A stretch of DNA of 64,000 nucleotides, taken from assembly GCF_003865375.1 (NCBI RefSeq), contig NZ_RQVS01000013.1:33144-97143 (forward strand), given 5' to 3'. Each line of letters opens with the position of its first letter. Position 1 is the stretch's first letter. This DNA comes from Gulosibacter macacae. Its GTDB lineage: Bacteria; Actinomycetota; Actinomycetes; Actinomycetales; Microbacteriaceae. Below are positions 59,908 to 64,000 of this stretch, piece by piece. Under the pieces are notes generated by a model. It ran no database searches. It was not told where the DNA came from and saw only the letters and a list, made by a program, of their open reading frames with translations. The translations under genes were made by a program, and so were the position numbers.

Positions 59908-61122
59908 TTAGGTTGTGCTCCATGCTGCGCGTCGCGTCTCGAGGTGTGTGCGTTCTGCATCATTGCGGCAGAGCGCGATTGCGGCGTCGATGGCGTGGAT
60001 TGCCTTGGTGGTCTGGCCTGAGCGTGCGAGGAATTCTGCGCGAGTTGCGGGTAGCCGGTGTCCGGAGAGAGATACGCCCTCCAATTCTTCCAGCCCTTTC
60101 GTGGGTCCATCTGCTTCCGCGACGGCGACGGCCCGGTTGAGTCGGATGACGGGTGAGTCAGTCAGGGTAAGAAGTTCGTTGTAGTGGCGGACTATTCTGG
60201 GCCAGTTCGTGGCGTCGCTGACGGGGGCAATCGCGTGTTCCGCGGCGATCAGCGCTTGCAGTAGGAACGGTGAAGGGGGTGTGTCTCGGAGCCCGTCGAG
60301 AATGGCTAGACCTTCGGTGATCTCATCGTGTCGCCACTGTGAGCGGTTTTGCTCGGGAAGGAGCACGAGTGCGCCATCGCGCACGCGCGCGTCCCTGCGG
60401 GAGTGTTGAAGCAGCATCAGCGCGAGGAGTGCGTCGAGGTCTGCGCTGGCGGCGGGCAAGAGTGAGCGGATGACCTGGGCGAGTCGGATGGCCTCGCCAG
60501 AGATCCGGACTCGCAGGACAGCGTCTCCGGAGGCAGGCGCGTAGCCCGACGTGAATGCGAGGTAGACGATGTCTGTAATGGTGTCAACTTTTGCCGGGAG
60601 TTCGGTTGGGGATGGCATGTCGAAGTGCGCGCCGGCCAGTTTGCGGCGGGCGCGGGTCAGGCGTGCAGCCATCGTCGGTACGGGGACAAGGAACAAGCTC
60701 GCGAGATCCTGCGTCGATACGCCGAGGACCAGCCGCAACGTTAAGGCTGCTGCGGCTTCGCGAGACAACTGGGGGTGCATGCACAGCATGATCAGTCGAA
60801 GACTCTCATCTCGGAGATCATCGCTGGGATGCTCGAGTGCCTGTTGAGATGCTTCCGCGATCTCGGCGTCAACGATCAACAGAGGCATGCGACGAGTGAG
60901 GACGTTTTCGGAGCGTAACTGGTCCAGAATCTTCCGCTTGGCGGTTGTGAGCAACCATGCCGCGGGAGACAAGGGCACTCCCTGTTCGGGCCAGGTTCGG
61001 ACTGCTGCTTCGAACGCTTCTGCGAGACCGTCTTCTGCGAGATCAACCCGACGGAAGCGCGCCACGAGTAGCGCGAGGAGCCGAGCCCACTCGTCGCGAA
61101 GCAATTGTTCAATGGCTGTCAT
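59908..61122 (-). CDS. ECF42-type sigma factor with C-terminal extension, transposon passenger
   Basis: The 404-residue protein has sigma region 2 (WARLLALLVARFRRVDLAEDGLAEAFEAAVRTWP) and region 4 (SREAAAALTLRLVLGVSTQDLASLFLVPVPTMAARLTRARRKL). A roughly 220-residue extension (FTSGYAPASGDAVLRVRISGEAIRLAQVIRSLLP and helical pairs to the end) is of the DUF6596/TPR-like kind that defines ECF42. ECF42 factors lack an anti-sigma and are usually linked to YCII/DGPF genes, exactly the divergent neighbour here. AGAGGA lies about 10 bases before the ATG. The local base composition looks less GC-rich than the core genes, in keeping with transfer. Confidence 0.9.
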   Translation of the reverse strand: MTAIEQLLRDEWARLLALLVARFRRVDLAEDGLAEAFEAAVRTWPEQGVPLSPAAWLLTTAKRKILDQLRSENVLTRRMPLLIVDAEIAEASQQALEHPSDDLRDESLRLIMLCMHPQLSREAAAALTLRLVLGVSTQDLASLFLVPVPTMAARLTRARRKLAGAHFDMPSPTELPAKVDTITDIVYLAFTSGYAPASGDAVLRVRISGEAIRLAQVIRSLLPAASADLDALLALMLLQHSRRDARVRDGALVLLPEQNRSQWRHDEITEGLAILDGLRDTPPSPFLLQALIAAEHAIAPVSDATNWPRIVRHYNELLTLTDSPVIRLNRAVAVAEADGPTKGLEELEGVSLSGHRLPATRAEFLARSGQTTKAIHAIDAAIALCRNDAERTHLETRRAAWSTT

Positions 61123-61305
61123 ATGGGTTCACTTCCTCTCGCTGCGGCCTCGAAGCAGCCAAGGTTGACTCGCTCAGTTCGGGCGATCGTGCGCGCGGTT
61201 GGTCGATCGCTTCAGGAACACGTTAGTTGACCCGTGCGCAGCGAACTACCCGAGCGGGACGCGATCGTGGGCGACGAAATCGATCTAAAGATTCGTATCT
61301 GGGTG
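61123..61305. other. Divergent control region, sigma-factor side
   Basis: This is the left part of the gap between the divergent sigma and YCII genes. On the minus strand it carries the sigma-gene ribosome site. I find no TGTCGA word facing the sigma gene, so autoregulation through the ECF42-like motif is not supported by sequence. Confidence 0.45.
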
Positions 61306-61332
61306 TGTCGATCTGACGGTCTGTCGCGCGTC
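61306..61332 (+). promoter_or_regulatory. Candidate ECF42 promoter of the YCII gene
   Basis: TGTCGA (61306-61311) and CGTC (61329-61332) are separated by 17 bases and lie 63 bases upstream of the YCII start. Work on Streptomyces ECF42 factors reported TGTCGA in the -35 and a CGTC/CGAC-like -10. This is the only such pair facing the gene. It links the sigma factor to its neighbour as regulator and target. Confidence 0.65.
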
Positions 61333-61394
61333 ATCATGGTGACGGGCGACAGATGCGCTCGTTCACCATCACAACGCGAAGGAAGCGACGGATC

Positions 61395-61766
61395 ATGACG
61401 ACATACATTGTTCTGCTCACCGGGAACGAGTCCGCATGGGCAGAAATGTCCGAACACCAGCAGGCTGAGGTCTTCGAGCGGCATGAGAAGTTCGCCGCTC
61501 TCTTGGAGGCGCGCGGGCACCAGATCACCGGCGGTCAGGAACTGACACCATCCGCCGAGACGAAGACCCTGACCAAGTCTGACGATGGCAAGTTCTCGAT
61601 CACTGACGGCCCGTATGCCGAAAGCGTCGAGCAGCTCGGTGCCTTCTACACCGTAGAAAGTGACGACATCGATGACTTGCTGGAGATCTGCCAGGTGTTG
61701 GCGGAACCGGACGGCGCTATCGAAGTACGAGCGGCCGTTGACCACGGCGAAGAGGCAGCAGGCTAG
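61395..61766 (+). CDS. YCII/DGPF-family protein, likely sigma target, transposon passenger
   Basis: The 123-residue protein has the YCII fold: YIVLLTGNESAWAEMSEHQQAEVFERHEKFAALLEARGHQITGGQEL, then ITDGPYAESVEQLGAFYTVESDDIDDLLEICQVL, where DGPYAE is the DGPF motif with Tyr in the last position. The biochemical activity of the family is not established. AAGGAAG lies 10 bases before the ATG; a reading from 61353 has none. It is preceded by an ECF42-like promoter and ends 9 bases before a strong hairpin. Confidence 0.88.
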   Translation: MTTYIVLLTGNESAWAEMSEHQQAEVFERHEKFAALLEARGHQITGGQELTPSAETKTLTKSDDGKFSITDGPYAESVEQLGAFYTVESDDIDDLLEICQVLAEPDGAIEVRAAVDHGEEAAG

Positions 61767-61775
61767 CCCCGTCCG

Positions 61776-61815
61776 CTGGGTGGCTCCGCGAATCGCACGC
61801 TTCGGAGCCACCCAG
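61776..61815. terminator. Bidirectional terminator between YCII and istB
   Basis: CTGGGTGGCTCCG (61776-61788) pairs perfectly with CGGAGCCACCCAG (61803-61815) around a 14-base loop. It separates two convergent genes and marks the joint between passenger and transposition modules. Confidence 0.7.
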
Positions 61816-61842
61816 GCTCAGGTCTTGCTGCCAACGAGGCTT

Positions 61843-62637
61843 TCAGCTTTTGTCGGCGCGGTCTTTGGCGATGAGGTCTCGTCGGCCATGGGTGCGGTAG
61901 GAGTCTCCGGAGAGGGTGAGGACTTCGGAGTGGTGGACGAGGCGGTCGATCATCGCTGCCGCGACGACATCATCACCGAATGTCTCGCCCCAGCGACCGA
62001 AGGGCAGGTTGCTGGTGACCATGATCGAGCCTTGCTCGTAACGACTGGCGACGAGTTGGAAGAACAGGTTCGCGGCGTCTTGGTCGAAGGGGATGTAGCC
62101 GATCTCGTCGATGATGATGAGTTTGTAGCGGCGGATCTTCTTCAGCTCCGCCTCGAGCTGCCCCTGGTGGTGGGCGGCCGCGAGGCGGGCGATCCAGTTG
62201 TTCGCGGTGTCGAAGAGCACGGAGTAGCCGGCTTGGGTGGCTTTGACGCCGAGACCGATCGCGAGGTGGGTCTTCCCGATTCCGGGCGGGCCCAGCAGGA
62301 TCACGTTCTCCGCTTTCGCGACGAACGTGCTCGTCGCGAGATGCGCGAGGAGGTCCTTGCGCAGCGAGGGCAGGTGGTCGAGGTTGAAGTCCTCCAGGGT
62401 CTTGATCGCCGGGAAGTGCGCTGTCCGGATCCGCATCGTCGTGCCGGCGGATTCGCGGTCGGCGAGCTGGCGCTCCAGGACCGCGGCGAGGTATTCCTCG
62501 TGGGACCAGTTCTCCTCGCGGGCCATGCCGCCGAGGTCTTCCCAGACCCTCCCGATCGTGGGGGTCTTCAGCGCCCGGGTCAGATAGGCGATCTTGGAAG
62601 AGATCTGTTCGGTCGTCTTCGTCGCGGTGGGGGTCAT
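61843..62637 (-). CDS. istB: IS21-family helper ATPase IstB
   Basis: IstB is a AAA+ protein that selects target DNA and activates the IstA transposase. The 264-residue product has Walker A LLGPPGIGKTHLAIGLGVKA (about residues 105-124), Walker B LIIIDEIGYIPFD, sensor region VTSNLPFGRWGETFGDDVVAAAMIDRLVHHSEVL and a DnaA-like arginine. It is full length. The ATGA overlap with istA couples the two, as is usual. Its 3' end is 2 kb from the nearest transposon end instead of the usual short distance. Confidence 0.95.
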   Translation of the reverse strand: MTPTATKTTEQISSKIAYLTRALKTPTIGRVWEDLGGMAREENWSHEEYLAAVLERQLADRESAGTTMRIRTAHFPAIKTLEDFNLDHLPSLRKDLLAHLATSTFVAKAENVILLGPPGIGKTHLAIGLGVKATQAGYSVLFDTANNWIARLAAAHHQGQLEAELKKIRRYKLIIIDEIGYIPFDQDAANLFFQLVASRYEQGSIMVTSNLPFGRWGETFGDDVVAAAMIDRLVHHSEVLTLSGDSYRTHGRRDLIAKDRADKS

Positions 62638-63893
62638 CGTGCTTCTTCCGTTGTGGTGAGGGTGGACGTGGGATCAAAATCGACGCCGAACAGGGCGTCG
62701 TAGTCCGAGAGCGCGCGGATCGCGACCGGGTGACCATCCGGATGCCGACGCGTGGATGCGGGCCGGTGGGAGTAGTAGGCGGTGCGTAGCTTCGACGCCG
62801 TGGCCTTGTGCTCCGGATCGGTGAACACCTGGTGGTGACCCCAGGAGCGCTCGTGCCGGCCGATCACCGCCCCGCCGCTGGTGATCGTGACCATGGTTCC
62901 CGTCGCGACCGCGTCGATGTTCCGGCCGATATGGCGAGGATCAGCGGAGTAATCGTTCCCATCGACGCGGATGTGATAATCCCGGGCAAGACGGACCCGG
63001 AACCGCAGCCCGGTCTGCGGAGCCAGCCTCGGCAACGCGAGCATGCCCTGCCGATCCCGGTCGACGAGCTCGACCGGGCGCGCGCCGATCGACCGAACCC
63101 GCCGCGTGTTCGCCCGCTCCAGCCAACCGGTCAGCTGCGCATTGAAGTCCGCCGGCGACGCGAACTCCCGGCCGGGCAGAAACGACGTCTCCAGATAGCC
63201 GTTCGCGCGTTCGACCATGCCCTTGAACTCCGGATCCCTCGCCGGGGCAAGCTGAATCCGAGTGGCTAGAGTGCCAGCGAACGCGGCCGCCGGAGTGGTC
63301 AGCTTCCCCGTCCCGCCGATCGCGGCCTCCCGATCCCAGACCAGTGTCTTCGGGACCCGCCCAATCTGCTCGATCAGCAACCACATCCCCTCGAGGATGT
63401 CTCCCGCCTGCCGGGACGGGATCATCGTCGCGAGGATCGTCCTGGAGAACCCGAGCGTCATCACGAGCACCGGCAGGATCCGCTCCTGGCCCGGCGCGAC
63501 GAACACCCGAGTCTCGGGGAACCAGAGATCACACTGCGCGATCTCGCCCGGCTGATACGAGGTCTTCTGCACCGGGTCGACGCCCTGATACTCCGGCCGC
63601 AGCGCCGATACCCGTGCGCGGAAAATCGACGCGGAATGCTGCCAGCCCACCCGCTCCGCGATCACCGTCGCCGGCATCCGCGGGAACTCCGCCAGCAACA
63701 CCCGAATCCGCGGCTCGAACGCATCCACCAGCGACCCCGCAGGCGGCCGCTGATACTCCGGCGGCCGATCCGACCGCAACGCCGCGCGAACAGTGTTCCG
63801 CGAGATCCCGAGCCGCCGAACGATCTCCTTGATCGGCAAACCCTCGCCCGAATACAACCGGCGGATCTCCGCCCAATCTTCCACAACGATCAC
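62634..63893 (-). CDS. istA: IS21-family transposase IstA
   Basis: The 419-residue transposase has an N-terminal HTH (EIRRLYSGEGLPIKEIVRRLGISRNTVRAAL), a second DNA-binding stretch, and the DDE catalytic core: Asp in IAQCDLWFPETRV, Asp in TLVWDREAAIGG and Glu in FKGMVERANGYLE. A beta-barrel C-terminal domain (HIRVDGNDYSADPRHIGR) follows. All three acidic residues are present, so it may be active. The start is GTG; a GTG three codons later has better spacing from GGGAGG. It reads inward from the right terminal repeat. Confidence 0.95.
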   Translation of the reverse strand: MIVVEDWAEIRRLYSGEGLPIKEIVRRLGISRNTVRAALRSDRPPEYQRPPAGSLVDAFEPRIRVLLAEFPRMPATVIAERVGWQHSASIFRARVSALRPEYQGVDPVQKTSYQPGEIAQCDLWFPETRVFVAPGQERILPVLVMTLGFSRTILATMIPSRQAGDILEGMWLLIEQIGRVPKTLVWDREAAIGGTGKLTTPAAAFAGTLATRIQLAPARDPEFKGMVERANGYLETSFLPGREFASPADFNAQLTGWLERANTRRVRSIGARPVELVDRDRQGMLALPRLAPQTGLRFRVRLARDYHIRVDGNDYSADPRHIGRNIDAVATGTMVTITSGGAVIGRHERSWGHHQVFTDPEHKATASKLRTAYYSHRPASTRRHPDGHPVAIRALSDYDALFGVDFDPTSTLTTTEEAR

Positions 63894-63910
63894 CCTCCCA
63901 AGAGTGCCGA

Positions 63911-63963
63911 AGGGGTCAAGATTCAGACGGCACCAAAGGGTGATTATTCACTCAGCAGCGACA
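63911..63963. repeat. Right terminal inverted repeat of the IS21-family element
   Basis: Read leftwards from 63963 this begins TGTC and contains TGAA, TCACCCT, TGCCGT, TGAA and CTTGACCCCT at the same offsets as the left repeat. It starts 17 bases outside the istA start. Confidence 0.85.
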
Positions 63964-63968
63964 CCTGG

Positions 63969-64000
63969 ATCGGCTCCTGGTGCCTGCTCATCGCCACCGA
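63969..64000 (+). pseudogene. IS1249-like transposase, continuation after the insertion
   Basis: After the CCTGG duplication the frame of the left fragment resumes as ATC GGC TCC TGG TGC CTG CTC ATC GCC ACC, encoding IGSWCLLIAT, the expected continuation of the IDGTW strand. The rest of the gene and the outer end of that element lie beyond the window. Confidence 0.75.

Larger units (their letters stand above)
59780..63963. mobile_element. IS21-family element carrying an ECF sigma factor and a YCII gene
   Basis: The element begins TGTC and ends GACA. It is flanked by direct 5-bp copies of CCTGG (59775-59779 and 63964-63968) and has 53-bp terminal inverted repeats that align without gaps at about 39 of 53 positions. 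istA and istB occupy the right half as in ordinary IS21 elements. The left 2 kb, normally absent, holds an ECF42-type sigma factor gene and a YCII/DGPF gene, plus a bidirectional terminator between YCII and istB. The ends show that all 4,184 bp moved together. Excision in silico restores the IS1249-like reading frame exactly. Confidence 0.88.

Noticed and set aside
61776..61843. An internal IS21 end just after istB, which would make the passenger a separate neighbour
   Set aside because: No CTTGACCCCT or TCACCCT word occurs there, only a perfect terminator hairpin. The matching end is at 59780 with the target duplication beside it.

Overview
This 64 kb window reads as the chromosome of a high-GC actinobacterium, most likely a member of the Microbacteriaceae. 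The signs are strong GC bias at third codon positions, a complete-looking menaquinone gene set, System II cytochrome c maturation genes, a two-gene locus encoding an excisionase-like HTH protein and the tiny actinobacterial ribosomal protein bS22, LCP cell-wall ligation, an archaeal-type AspRS, and many genes whose start codon lies 6-7 bases after a TANNNT box, as in leaderless actinobacterial mRNAs. The genus cannot be fixed from the sequence alone. Most of the window is ordinary core chromosome, dense and rich in 1- and 4-base gene overlaps. Accessory DNA is concentrated at 27.4-28.7 kb and 59.4-64.0 kb.

Layout. 0-7.7 kb: the end of a HAD phosphatase, two tRNA-Ser genes, an LCP protein, a copper operon (copZ-copA-csoR plus a CDF exporter) behind two CsoR-type operators, and an MFS transporter. 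7.7-15.7 kb: tRNA-Arg, a membrane protein, a glutathionyl-hydroquinone-reductase-like enzyme, an MFS carrier, a translationally coupled MarR-ArsR-SDR operon, an orphan winged-helix regulator, upp and tadA. 15.7-24 kb: proC, a J-domain membrane protein with a NERD-like tail, a tandem pair of paralogous membrane proteins, luxS-mtnN, and a TrkH/TrkA potassium system. 24-32.4 kb: HTH plus bS22, nhaA-glutaredoxin-EamA-Lrp, an AbiEi/DUF559-like gene bracketed by repeats, and a 2-oxoacid dehydrogenase operon (E1 alpha, E1 beta, E2). 32.4-41.5 kb: a DHA2 exporter, aspS, a histidine phosphatase and a tlpA-ccdA-resB-ccsB operon. 41.5-55 kb: menaquinone genes menC, B, E, A, D, F and G with a polyprenyl synthase, plus ppk2 and fprA. 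55-59.3 kb: cardiolipin synthase, a YajQ protein, a ZIP transporter and a DUF418 protein.

59.4-64 kb is a nested transposon. A 4,184-bp IS21-family element (59780-63963, TG...CA ends, 53-bp imperfect terminal inverted repeats, 5-bp target duplication CCTGG) sits inside an IS1249-like transposase gene. Joining the two flanks restores that reading frame exactly. Besides istA and istB the element carries about 2 kb of passenger DNA: an ECF42-type sigma factor with its C-terminal extension, a divergent YCII/DGPF-family gene, and upstream of that gene a TGTCGA-N17-CGTC promoter-like site of the kind reported for ECF42 factors. This is the best candidate for an undescribed system: a transposon-borne sigma factor with its own target gene.

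The other notable layer is a set of at least five families of short palindromic repeats in the intergenic spaces. One family has a strict 21-bp period (two helical turns). Another has landed in frame in the linker of the E2 acyltransferase gene and is translated there.
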